Assembly (NCBI RefSeq): GCF_037975245.1
Contig: NC_092561.1
Coordinates: 2,745,501 to 2,809,500, forward strand
DNA: 64,000 nt
Direction of reading: 5' to 3'
From: Apostichopus japonicus
Lineage: Eukaryota; Echinodermata; Holothuroidea; Aspidochirotida; Stichopodidae
This document shows positions 1 through 10,915 of the stretch, piece by piece; positions within the stretch are counted from its first letter, which is position 1; each line of letters starts with the position of its first letter. Both the position numbers and the translations under genes were made by a program. A model generated the notes under the pieces. That model was not told where the DNA came from. It did no database searches and worked only from the letters and a program-made list of their open reading frames with translations.

Positions 1-1630
1 GGGTGGAATCACCTAAAGTCCTGGAATTAAATCTTGAGTCAGATGCCTATGATGAATTAGATGCCAATTTAAAGATACATAATATGCCCAAGGAGAGCAA
101 GTTACTTTGTATATATGTTCGGGTTATATTTTACCGTTCTTCGGTTATATGACCCGATATACAGAAATAAAATTGCATTATTGTCATTGTTCAACGTTAG
201 ATCTTTGTTCTCTCTTCTCTAGCTCCTTTATGGCAGTGTATTAGTTTAGTGGCCCGGCGGCGAATATTTTTTTCCCAAACTGAACTGACACTGAAATTAT
301 TTCCTCGATTCTGATTGGCTGATCAAAACCGGAATGGTAGTCTGCGTTTATCAATGAATGTATGTGACACTATTAGTGTTGATCATACCAATCCTCATGG
401 GCCGCATCATGTCAAAAATACGTTTGCAGGCCTTATACAGGCTAAGTTAAAGTATGTAGGCCTAAGTGTGCCAGCATGTAGATACAATGTGAGGCTTCCA
501 GTTACCAAGAGCTACTGTAAGGGCGGTAGGGCCTTTATAAGTGAATTTGAGATCTCGAACTAATACGAATACGTATATACGGTTAATGCAGGCCTACTCC
601 TAGGTCACCATGTACAAGTCTAGAACTTCTATTGGTACCGGTAAAGATATGTTTCCGTACGTATAGGCTATAAGGCTATATACAACTAGTTAACAAGTCA
701 AAAGACACAGACATATCGTCGAATGCCACTCAATGGCTGACACACTTGCTCGCGCGTCTTCATGGCCACTGCATATTTGACTAGGCCTATCTTGATTCAT
801 TGACTGATCGAGTATTACATTTTGAATTTATGATTATAAAACTGAAAGTATCGCAACCCCGAATGTACACAAACACCTCGTACATTCGTAAATCGGCTAC
901 ATGTATACAATTACAAATGCACTGTGTTTTATTGTGTTGTATACTATACACAGTACAATAGGCTACATTACATGTATGTGCTGTGTAGAGCGGAGTCAAG
1001 CGAGTAAACAAACGATCGAGGACTGCCTATAATGGGAGCAGTAGTTGGGAATAGTTGCTCTACTATATACTTTCGTTTATATATACTTACCAAAAGTTCT
1101 GGGAAGTTGCTAATGTGAATATCTTAAAATTGTTCGTGTTGATCATATTGATATCGGCAGATTATGGAGGATCCATGTTGAAAACTAAAGTATATCACGT
1201 GCTCGCTGAGAACCAATCAGAATCGAGGAAATAATTTCAGTGTCAGTTCAGTTTGGGAAAAAAATATTCGCGGCCCGGCGAAACAGTTTTATTCAATAAT
1301 CTTTTCTCCAACATACTTCAAGATATGAGCTATATTACAGAACATTGTGTGCGTCGGTGTTTAGATATACCAGGTATACCTGGTATTTCGGGGGGGGGGG
1401 GGTACAGAATACCGCACAGAATACCGTACAGAATACAGCACATTACCTTTGGAGGTTTTGAAACACGTGCTTCGGTACGACGCATGAAAAATTATTCAAC
1501 GGTGTGTGTATATTAATAACGATACATGTATGTAAGGAATCTGCAGTTTCTATAAGCGATACAAGTCGGTCTATCTAAGAGAATTCCGCGCTGGTAATAC
1601 GTGCTGTAACAGTTAAAGAATGCTTGAAGT
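1..1630. repeat. Long dispersed repeat, copy 1 (possible LTR)
   Basis: The sequence at 1-259 and 1280-1630 is a diverged copy of the end of a long repeat also present at about 8103-10915 and 39091-41490. Shared landmarks are the GGGTGGAATCACCTAAAGTC start, the AGGAGAGCAAGTTACTTTG block, and the GGAATCTGCAGTTTCT and GTGCTGTAACAGTTA blocks. The copy is cut by the window start and split by an inserted element at 260-1271. Copies 1 and 2 are direct repeats on either side of a minus-strand gypsy pol remnant, so they could be very long LTRs. I could not identify clear TG...CA ends, a primer-binding site or a polypurine tract, so the LTR reading is an inference. Confidence 0.55.
260..1271. mobile_element. 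Long-TIR MITE with 9-bp target duplication (Mutator-like)
   Basis: The ends are inverted copies of about 65 bp starting GCGAATATTTTTTTCCCAAA. The element is flanked by perfect 9-bp direct repeats GGCCCGGCG at 251-259 and 1272-1280. The related repeat copy near 41267 has the uninterrupted site (GTGGCCCGGCGTAACAG), which is an empty-site control. A 9-bp duplication with long TIRs fits Mutator-like elements; the superfamily is an inference. The 1-kb interior has no recognisable coding sequence. A sister element lies at 32256-33606. Confidence 0.88.
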
Positions 1631-1639
1631 AGGTCTAAG

Positions 1640-2755
1640 ACACGCGAGTAAAATACAGACATTTTTGAATGCCCAACTTTCTGTCAATGTCATCTATATG
1701 CATAGGTGGCAGAAAATATCTCATATTGGGGGCCAAAGAATGGTTTGATATATGGGCCAGTTCATATTGGAAAATTATTGAGGGGGCAGGCCGACCCGCT
1801 TCAGCTACCTATGATATCGTCAGTAACGAACATTTAAGTATTGTAAGTTCAGGGACAATGAGCTCCTTACAAAGGTGAATGGCAGCATTTCTTACATACT
1901 AAAAATATGAAGCAGTTCTTGGGAAACATGAAATTAGAAAAATAAGAACAACTTCCATAACTTTAATGGTTCACAGAAACTGATTTATCAATGTGAGTTT
2001 TATTCCTTCCTTCCAAAAAAGAAAGAAAGAAATCCCCAAAGTTCTTTTCTACAGACCGCTACTTGACAAATTAAAGCCATATCCCAGTCACGTTGAAAAG
2101 TAATACTCACACTTTGGTACGGTTAACTACTTTAAAACTTCAGCATATAGTTCTAGTGTACCGCAAGAACAGTTTCAATGAGTATATTCATACCTCTTTT
2201 TGTTATAGTAGTAGTAGTAGCATTGTCTTCTACAATATGAATACCGATTCTGCGCACAACCCGCGTAGTACATTGTACATTCCCCTGGTAAGGTCGTTCA
2301 TATACCGTTCTGAGCGTTATTATCGGAATACTTACCTGGTATGTTTCATACCGAGTATATGCTACTATACTGTTTGTGGTTGGACTGCTCCCCGCAGTGG
2401 AGTGTACTGAACTGTACGTTCGCGTTGAAGTGAAAGACACGTAAACAACACTGAATTTTCGTACTTTATTTTCTATGTAATACGTTAAATAAGATGCTGC
2501 AAAAGAACAAACAGAGATGGGAAAGTCATCATAAAACTGCAACTTACATTTGTAGGCTAGGCTGGTGTCCATACGGTTCATGCTAGTGTTTGATGGTACA
2601 GTTAACGCTGGAAGTAGCGGTTCTGCGAACATTCCCGGTAAACCTGGTAATACCAGGTATTCGTTAGTGGGTATATCGGTTTCTGTTTTTGCCTATACCG
2701 ACGCACCCTGTCACTAGATGTTATTTGGTGATCTCGGGCACAAACAGCTCGCCCA
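1640..2755. other. Stretch without recognisable gene
   Basis: No convincing coding sequence is visible on either strand. A block around 1740-1880 reappears at about 41556-41660, next to the second gypsy remnant, so part of it is internal sequence of the same retroelement family. The rest is too decayed to name. Confidence 0.5.
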
Positions 2756-2763
2756 TGATAGCT

Positions 2764-4291
2764 CAGCGACGTAGCCAGGAATTTGAAAGGGGGGGGGGAG
2801 CACTTTTTGCGATTGATATGGATTTTCAAAGTTGTAGGCACGACTATCTAAGCGGAGCGCCACCATCGGTTGGCGCGGAGCGTACAAGAAAATTTTTGGT
2901 TTTACAAACCCCCCAGATGGCAGGAAACAGCCCTTCCCGAATGTTCATTCTGGTTCCCTGGCCTCTTGCTAACTTGAGAAACCTCATTCAATATCACTTT
3001 TAAACCCAAAAAACAAACAAGTTAAAATAGTACGTAATTCAATAATACATAATGTATTAAAATTAGCAAGGTACACAAGGGCGGCAGAAGCACTTTTAAT
3101 CTGGGCACTTTGCAGAAATTCTATTGGACTGATGCAGCCTGATATTTAGTACCCTTTATAAATCTTATTGTATTATCTTATTTGCGTATACACATCACTC
3201 CATCAACGCTCCCCCCCCCCCCCCCCCCCCCGTCATAGTAGTCTTACTTTTTAACTTCTGATACTTGTAGATACAAAGATAGGCCAGAAATGTCTTTGGT
3301 ACAACCATAGCCAGTAATTGTCTTTGATGAAACTGTAGCTAGTAAATGTTTATCGAAAAGGCTGTTTTGGAACTTGGAACGCCGATCGTGACAACAACAG
3401 GCAACAAAGTGCTGCAGCTCTATATATAAAGTCTGTTAATCAACGATAGGCTTATTTGACTGTGGAATGTTCTCAACTGAAATATTATATGCGTAAACGG
3501 GTTCTAAACTACATGTTAAAAAACTGACAAGATCGGATCCTATAGTCTTTTTCGGCGGGTAGAGTGTTGAATGAAACTATCGTGCTACATACTGGCTACA
3601 CCCTGATCATATGATATCATTATCAGCAGATTTTGTTTCCTGTTTAAATTCTTTTACATGTTCTTTAACATAATATATCAGAAAGACAAACATAGTGCTC
3701 TTTTACAAGTTTTCCAGTAGGATGATTCTTGTTTATTGTCCAATGTCTGGACTTTAATACATTTGACGAACTTAACTGATGGACAATATAAACTTTCATA
3801 TTTTGTAATACAGCCAGAAATGCAGTGGCCTAAAAACAAATATCGATATCGCAGTGTATTAGCAGTGTAATAATTATTTATAGGAAGTGCGTATCACGTA
3901 CGATTGCTAGCTTAGCTTTATAACATGCTGTTCGTGCAACAACTTAGGACGACTCATTGAACGACGTTGTTGTGCATACAGTTCGTGACATTCCATAGAG
4001 TGCGGTTAGGTAGGCAATATGTATTTTATTATGCAGTGGCCAACTGTAGGCTTGTAATTGGCTATAAGCTAAATTTAGCTAATTGCATCTGCCAAACTAA
4101 GTAAGTAGTTGAATCAGTAGGCGTGAATGTTACTACGATTATAATCGAGTTAACGGGGCTGACGAGTATTCAAGATCAAAAGAGCACTGACAAAATACCA
4201 TGCTAAAAAAACGACAGTTTAAAAAAAAAATAGACACTGAAAGGGGGGGAGCGGTCGCTCCCCCTGCTCCCCCCCCCTGGCTACGTCCCTG
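2764..4291. mobile_element. Non-autonomous hAT element with perfect 8-bp TSD
   Basis: The left end begins CAGCGACGTAGCCAGG and the right end finishes CCTGGCTACGTCCCTG, forming inverted termini of the CAGGGACGTAGCCAG type. The flanks are a perfect 8-bp target duplication TGATAGCT at 2756-2763 and 4292-4299, the length typical of the hAT superfamily. The interior contains a poly-C run at about 3210-3231 and a block near 2850 (GGCGCGGAGCGTACAAG) shared with 7880-7925 and about 42430. No transposase is visible. The right-hand part (about 3670-4291) is repeated at about 42790-43421. Confidence 0.9.
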
Positions 4292-4299
4292 TGATAGCT

Positions 4300-4900
4300 A
4301 GGCATTGTATACTACACAGTCATAGTTAATTTCCACAGCATAGCTGCTCCGTACGTATATGGCGTATATTACGTGTTTTGGATAATGATAAACCAGGGCC
4401 AGGAAATCGAACAAGCAGTTTTTAATAGACCGGATAATGTTGCAGTTGTGTAATGATAGACTAGACCTACATTGTATTGGTTTAATTAATCGTGCATGAG
4501 GCCTTTGGTGTAAACCACCGTATGTTGGTAAAATTTCGGTAACTATAAGCGAGGATACAATAACGTTATCATGTTTTTCGATATAACCAATCAGTGTCCA
4601 ATACTCTGCCGTGTCCGGAACAGGCGTGAGTCGTGATTGACATCCGTTAATGAGCTTACTTGTACGGTTAATATGTGATGGTTTTAGTCATAATTTCTTC
4701 GTTTATACTGCAGGCGCATGCTAGCTATAGAGTACTGTTTACAAATATAGCCTAGCTTTGGTCTGCGTTAAAGGACCAAACGCCGAACTGGCTTATTCGT
4801 GACTGAAATAACTTCAAAAGGGTTGCTGTCACAAAGACCCCTCCATTGAATATCAACAACTGACTAACTTTCACCTTCACAGCGTACTACAATGACACGT
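4300..4900. other. Stretch without recognisable gene
   Basis: This 600-bp stretch lies between the hAT element and the gypsy remnant. I see no domain, RNA gene or clear repeat in it. By position it could be the decayed 3' part of the gypsy internal region (RNase H and integrase), but nothing in the sequence shows this. Confidence 0.4.
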
Positions 4901-4925
4901 ATTTGTATGCAAACACAGTTCTAGT

Positions 4926-5639
4926 TTATCCTGGTATTACTACAGTGACTAGACTCGAGACCCACGGGGTCGGCTCTGAGACTGGTTCAATGATCATTTC
5001 CCTCAAAAGCCAGTCTTGCTCAGTTTTCAGGCTCTCTCTCATTGCTACGGGTACCCTGCGAGGAGGATGTACCTGTTTTGTATTAGGATCTAACATTAAA
5101 TGATAACCACCAGGCAATTTCTAGGCAATTAGGTGTTTCTGTTTGGTACCAATCCTTTGTACTCCGGTTTGGCTTGCACTTGCGTAATGAACCTTCTCAA
5201 TTTCTGTTGGCTGCTCTATTTTGTCATATTTGACCTCTATGAAACCCATTGCCTGTGAGGTATCGCTGCCAAAAAAAAGGTACTGATCTGTCATAAACAA
5301 ATTTGACCCTGTCTTTCGTACCATTCTTTGGATTAATCGTACTAAGTTTGCATTTACCTGTTGGTTTTGTAGTACTCCCATTATACATAGATAAAAACTG
5401 CCTGGTCTGATAGAGACCTATATTACCTTGCTCACCAATCTTCTTTAACACTATAAGTGGAATAATATCGCAGGTTTACCCACTGTCAACCTGAAATGCA
5501 ACCCTTGTACTCCCAATGAGGAGGTTGGCATAGATGTGCCCTTGATCATGCTTAGAGTCCATACGATATACACTATTTTTAGCATCTTTCGGGTGTAGTA
5601 ATTAACCGTGTTGATATCTTCATACTCATCAAATGAAAT
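4926..5639 (-). pseudogene. Ty3/gypsy pol remnant (protease to start of reverse transcriptase)
   Basis: Read on the minus strand, 5450-5639 resembles a retropepsin region, with the tract upstream of the active site and the linker to reverse transcriptase. 4926-5117 encodes the opening of a Ty3/gypsy reverse transcriptase, with the HPPRRVPVA motif followed by the EPVSEPTPWVSSLV tract seen early in the family. Stops and frame changes break the reading frame into at least three pieces, so it is dead. A sister fragment at 41627-41941 (minus) keeps the DSG protease triad. The remnant is interrupted at 5640 by a hAT insertion and resumes at 7998. No fingers-palm catalytic motif, RNase H or integrase could be recognised. 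Confidence 0.78.
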
Positions 5640-7989
5640 CATGGGCGTCAATCCGGGGGGGGGGGACGGGGGGACACGCCCCCGCATTTCAATGTGTGGG
5701 GGACACACTATCAAATTTCCCCCACACATTTGGAAACAGAGTAGTTTCGTGGCTCTATTTGGTTAGGGCTTACACATCTCAGGATTCATATCATTGAATA
5801 TTAGAAGTTCAGTTCTTTGCCAAATCACCGAGTTCGGCACCAACGTAGCATCCAGAGCCACAGGAGTGATGAAGTGTGTCTCATTTGCCAGTTGCATTCT
5901 CGGATTGCTGGCTGCTCTGCCAATCATACAATGCTTAGAGAAATTCAACCGGGCCCTGCAAAGCTCCAAAGTAACCATATCAGGTATGATCGAATCCGCG
6001 GGAGTAGTCGGAAGGGAACTTCAGCGGCTTCGTTCTGAGGAATGTTTCAAGAGTATTTTCGACGACGCACACGAGAAGGCAGCGAAATGGCACCTGGACC
6101 CTCTAGAAATACGCCAGCAGAGAATCCCTGCAAGGTACGCTGGTGATGGCGAGCAACTTGTGTAGTCCACTGAAGAGAAGTTCCGCCGTGAGTATTACAA
6201 GGTACTCGACAGCGCTGCAACAAATCTAGGTCATTACTTCGCGTCTACGGACATAGACACACAGAACAAGTTGGCGTCAATGTTGCTGAATGGAGAATTC
6301 CACCCAGATCTCGTGAGTTGGTACCCTGAGCTCTCCGACAATCGTAAGCTTAGTCTGCTTTTCTTTCGAGGCCAGTTCCAGTCGTCGGTTGAAGGGTATA
6401 GACAAATATTCAAGACGATGAATCCAGCGGTACTGGCTATGCTTGGTGAAGTCGAAGCTCTCTTGTGGTTGCACCTCGTCTCCCCGCCAGTTCGACGGAA
6501 GCGGAGAGATCTTTTAGTGCTTTGAGGCGTTTGAAGACATGGATACGGAGCACCATGACTCAACAAAGGCTGAACCATGTGATGGTGTAACATAGTCACC
6601 GCGAACGTCAAGCCCAGTTGAAGCCTGAGGAGTTAGCAGAGAAGTTCGTTGGTTCCTCGGATAACAGACGCCGCATCTTCGGGCGATTCTAGTAGAAAAC
6701 TACTGCGCTCCGTCATTATCATAAGAGACGGCAATTCATAGCTAGAGCCAAAGCCTGTACATATTTGTTGTTTAGTTGTAGATGGTGTTTCAAAGACGGT
6801 GCCCGTTCCCTAATATTGGGGAAATGAAATAGGGAGCATATTCCGTGGCAGCGCATTCCATGTTACCTTGTTGTTGAGTGATACCGGAGTTTACTCCACA
6901 GTGAGAACACTGGGTACACGGTGGTTACATAGTACGCTCCGACCAGAATCCACCCGATTACCAGATGCAGATCCACCAAGCAACCGAGGTAACTTGCGTG
7001 AGGACTCCAACGAACAACCACTGATTTATTTTGATGCCTTCAATACTTTAGCCACCATCCAAATGGGACCTATTCTAAGTCTGACAATACATGCGCATGT
7101 GTGAGGTCCTGAAAATATAATTAAAGTGGTTTGTCTTGCCATCCTTGTTTCAAATTTCATAGAAATGTATTCTCGTAGACCTAGCAAAACATTTAAACTG
7201 ACACAGTCCCATTAGAAGTGTGTCACGGGTGGCATTACAAGACATTGGTGGTTTAACATGCTGGCGTATGACGACTTTTGGCCAAATTTGTGCTAAGCTC
7301 ACTATACGAACTCGGATCTGGACTGTGTCTAATTAGTTAGTTATTTAAATTATCATGGCGTTTGAGGAAATGCACCATTTTGTGGTATGACTCCCAGGAC
7401 GGCAAGTCGAGAAACTCACATGCAGTCGCGGCGTATATCTTCATTCGCCTATAGTATGGGGATATTTTGGGACATCGTTCCTATAGGCCTTCAACTGAGG
7501 CCCTAGGGTCATGCCTTGACCGACTTGGTGCAACATAATGTGCCCATTTCGAAGTAAATTTATTCACAGATTGTTAGTTGTCATGGGTTCGAACAAATGA
7601 GGGGTATTCTATCCTGAAACACAGGGCAAACTGGGGTTGGGGTGTCCAGTTCGCCGCATCATGTGTCAACTTGCACTGGGTTCTAATGTTTATGTCAATT
7701 GGAATCGCTAATAAAAGAAATAATCCACCAAAAATTAAGGCCGCATGAACTTTATTGCAGATTTCTTGAGTGACGAATTTGTAATTTTCTCCAGAAATCA
7801 CGCAACTAGATGGCTGCTATCCAGCCTGGCAAGTGCCATCTCCAGCGATCTGGCAGGTATTGAAATCTGAAATTTTCTTGGTACGCTGCGCGCCAACCGA
7901 TGGTGGCGCTCCGCTTAGATACTACTTACGGCCGGAATACTTCAATCGGTTACGTCCCCCTCACGTTACAAATCGGATTGACGCCCCTG
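5640..7989 (+). mobile_element. 2.35-kb hAT element inserted in gypsy pol
   Basis: The termini are CATGGGCGTCAATCCG at 5640 and the inverted CGGATTGACGCCCCTG ending at 7989. The flanking octamers AATGAAAT (5632-5639) and TCTGAAAT (7990-7997) match at six of eight positions, consistent with an aged hAT target duplication. The sister gypsy copy near 41870 runs through this point uninterrupted. A broken hAT transposase is carried at 5794-6692. The last part (about 7700-7989) has no coding signal but holds the GGTGGCGCTCCGC block shared with other hAT-like elements in the window. Confidence 0.85.
5794..6692 (+). pseudogene. hAT transposase pseudogene (C-terminal half, hATC dimerisation region)
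   Basis: This is the C-terminal half of a hAT transposase of the ZMYM1/TTF-zinc-finger-like group. A first open segment (5794-6165) holds the helical stretch ending in a basic RQQRIPAR tract. A second (6271-6525) holds the WYPELSDNRKLSLLFF region. The diagnostic hATC block follows in another frame at about 6490-6690: SSTEAERSFSALRRLKTW, then QQRLNHVMV, an in-frame stop, and HSHRERQ continuing to an EKFVGSSDNRRR tail. At least one frameshift and two stops show it is inactive. The N-terminal BED/TTF finger and catalytic first Asp were not found. Confidence 0.85.
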
Positions 7990-7997
7990 TCTGAAAT

Positions 7998-8090
7998 GGA
8001 ACTTGAGCCACTCGTGATTTCAGCGTCCTCTGCAACAGAATATACTTTGACCTGCTGCGTGTGGATTTCTTCTTAACCTTGGGTTCTTAG
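7998..8090 (-). pseudogene. Gypsy internal sequence resuming after hAT insertion
   Basis: The block GAGCCACTCGTGATTTCAG and the following GCTGCGTGTGGATTTCTTC match about 41885-41990, where the second gypsy copy is uninterrupted apart from a 27-bp palindrome. This is the upstream side of the protease region on the minus strand. Confidence 0.7.
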
Positions 8091-8102
8091 TGGGTCTTAG
8101 TG

Positions 8103-10915
8103 GGTCATCAAACTTGCGATTCAAAACAATAGCGTATCTGTCGTGAGCTGCCCTTGAAGGGACAAATTCGGCAGAGGTTCATTTTTACCTAATTCTTTAA
8201 CTGTTCCCTACATCTGCCGAAATTGGCTAATTTTTCAAACTTGGCCAAATGTTAAACTGTTCCCTACATCGGCCAAATTGACAGACTGTTTAACATATTT
8301 CATTGTATGACGGTAGTATCAAAAATGTATAAAAGGGGGTGAAATTCCGCTTAGCAGTTCACTTGTGGTTCGAGGTTCGCAGACTCGGATAGCTAGAGTC
8401 AAGGTAGTATTCGCCCGTTAGTAGTACACTGAAAGACTCTCAGAGGTACCGTAGTCTGATTAGGTATTTGTACTGGCACTGACCAGCAGTCTAGGAGGTA
8501 TTGCTTTGTAGTAACTCAGTAACTAAACATTATATTACTATTTCTCACACATTTTTTTTCATATAAGGTTCATAGAGAATAAATATAAGTAATACCGCTC
8601 GATTGCTCTTCCGACATTTTCTTTTCCTATCGCCTTATCCGCGAACGCGACAACACATACTGTACATTTTCCCATTCCCAGCATCAGTACACTAATGATT
8701 AGGAAACATATAGCAATTTCCTACCAATTATTGATGCCTAATATTTAATGATATAGCATTTCTTGGTTATACACATACGTAAAAAATGCGGCCTTCAGCA
8801 TATTGTCACTTCAATACCGATGAATTTGTTGGAAACCAAGCTTGGCGCCCTCTCTAATATGTGTCATGTGATAAATTAGGCTACTGGGTGACTTTTGTTA
8901 ACACAAACCCCTTTATACAATCACCTGACATAGTGTGTAAAGTGTCACTCTTGGCGCAGCGGAATCAGTTGAGTCCTATGAGCGCATCAACCTGATAAAT
9001 ACCGTAAGTACTCTACTCAAATCACACTCCATATCGTATTGGTCCTAGTTTCAATTTCTTATGTGATTTCATTTATCGGTCCTATTGCTACAAGTATAGC
9101 TTAGATGATAATATTATTAAATAGAAAGAGTTTATTAGCACATAGGCTACATACATTCATACACATAAGTGTGCTGTCCAATACGTGGAACATCCATGAT
9201 GTGCAGAGACTGTTGCATGATTGCTATTGTTCAACGTTACGTCGTGCTTCCTTGTTCTGTCTTTGCTAGGTAAAATCGTCATATCCTACCTATTGGTTAA
9301 GTTAAGTTGATACTGATTAGCCGATCATAAATGTTTTGAGATCTTAAATAAGGTTGGTTTTTTTGCATAGATGACTTGTTGTTAAGTATGAAATAAGTAA
9401 TGGATAAACGGTTTCTCTATATTGTTTGTGAAAATAATAACCACGCCCAGTTGTATTGCATGCGTAGGCCAACATGCTTTGGGTTGTTAATGTACTGTGT
9501 GTATGCCTTTGTAGCGTGATGACTACAATAGAGTACATCGGAATCTCAGTATTAACAAAGCTGGCAAGTTAATTTCCGTCAGGAAGTTGTAAGCTATTCT
9601 ATCGGGAAAATGGATATGAGATGAAGTATTACAGTTGTGTGACGGTTAATATTAGTTTAGTTTATTAGCACATAGGCTACATACATTCATACACATAAGT
9701 GTGCTGTCCAATGCGTGGAACATCCATGATGTGCAGAGACTGTTGCATGGTTGCTAATGTTCAACGTTACGTCGAGCTTCCTTGTTCTGTCTTTGCTAGG
9801 TAAACTCGTCATATCCTACCTATTGGTTAAGTTAAGTTGATACTACTAAGCCGATCATAGATGTTTTGAGATCTTAAATAAGGTTTTTTTTTTTTTTGCA
9901 AAGATGACTTGTTGTTAACTAGGAAATAAGTAATGGATAAACTGTTTTCTAGTATATTGTTTGTGAAAGTAATACCACGCCCAGTTGTATTGCATGCGTA
10001 GGCCAACATGCTTTGGGTTGTTAATGTACTGTGTGTATGCCTTTGTAGCGTGATGACTGCAATAGAGTACATCGGAATCTCAGTATTAACAAAGCTGACA
10101 AGTTAATTTCCGTCAGGAATTTGTAAGCTATTCTATCGGGAAAATGGATATGAGATGAAGTATTACAGTTGTGTGACAGTTAATATTAATGAATCATTAT
10201 ATCTTTTGAGTTTTGGTATGACACAGAATCTACCATTTCGAAGATGTATGTGTATCGTTTGCTGATACTTGACAAAAGTGTATAGCTAAATGATTAGCGA
10301 CGCCATAACTGCGGGGGGGGTGTCAATGACGTCACGATTGATGTCGTCACTAGGGGATTTCCAGAATTGCATCATCTGCTGCAGTTTGGACTGCTAGTGC
10401 ATAGAGTTGAACTGAGTTATTCTTAGTGTTCGTCAAGACCTCGGTGAAGTTAATGTATATTTCTTTGATAGTAAAAAAGGGTATATGTGGTAATAATGAG
10501 TTCCGCCACACTGTAAATTGGGTGGAATCACCTAAAGTCCTTGAATTAAATCTTGAGTCAGAAGCCTAAAATAAATAAGATGTCAATTTCAAAATACCTA
10601 ATATGCCTAAGGAGAGCAAGTTACTTTGTATGTTCCGGTTATATTTTACCGTTCTTCGTTGATATGACCCGATATACTGAAATAACTTGCACTTGAGGTA
10701 CAGAATACCGCACAGTACCTATTGGAGGTTTTGAAACATGTGCTTCGGTAGCGGTGCGCAAGGAAAAGGGATTGAATGGTGTGTGTGGGTACATTAATAA
10801 CAATACGTGTATGCAAGGAATCTGCAGTTTCTATAATTCGGTATAATTCGGTATATCTAAGAGAAACCGGCGCTGGTAAAAACGTGCTGTAACAGTTAAA
10901 GGATGCTTGTAATTA
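8103..10915. repeat. Long dispersed repeat, copy 2 (possible LTR)
   Basis: From GGTCATCAAACTTGCG at 8103 this copy runs to about 10915 and matches 39091-41490 closely over its length. Landmarks include the repeated GGCCAAATTGACAGACTG words, CTTAGCAGTTCACTTGTGG, and CTGTCCAATGCGTGGAAC. Its last 400 bp match 1-259 and 1280-1630. It sits at the 5' side of the minus-strand gypsy remnant, with copy 1 at the 3' side, as LTRs would. It contains a 530-bp internal tandem duplication that the 39-kb copy lacks. No protein coding was recognised. Confidence 0.65.
9131..10190. repeat. 530-bp tandem direct duplication
   Basis: Two units, 9131-9660 and 9661-10190, are nearly identical, each beginning TTTATTAGCACATAGGCTAC. 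The homologous repeat at about 40150-40680 has one unit, so the duplication happened in this copy only. Weak minus-strand open frames in each unit are parallel artefacts of the repeat. Confidence 0.9.

Noticed and set aside
2093-2841. Open frames of 79-159 codons on both strands
   Set aside because: Overlapping frames on opposite strands show no family resemblance and no splice-supported extension. I did not call a gene.
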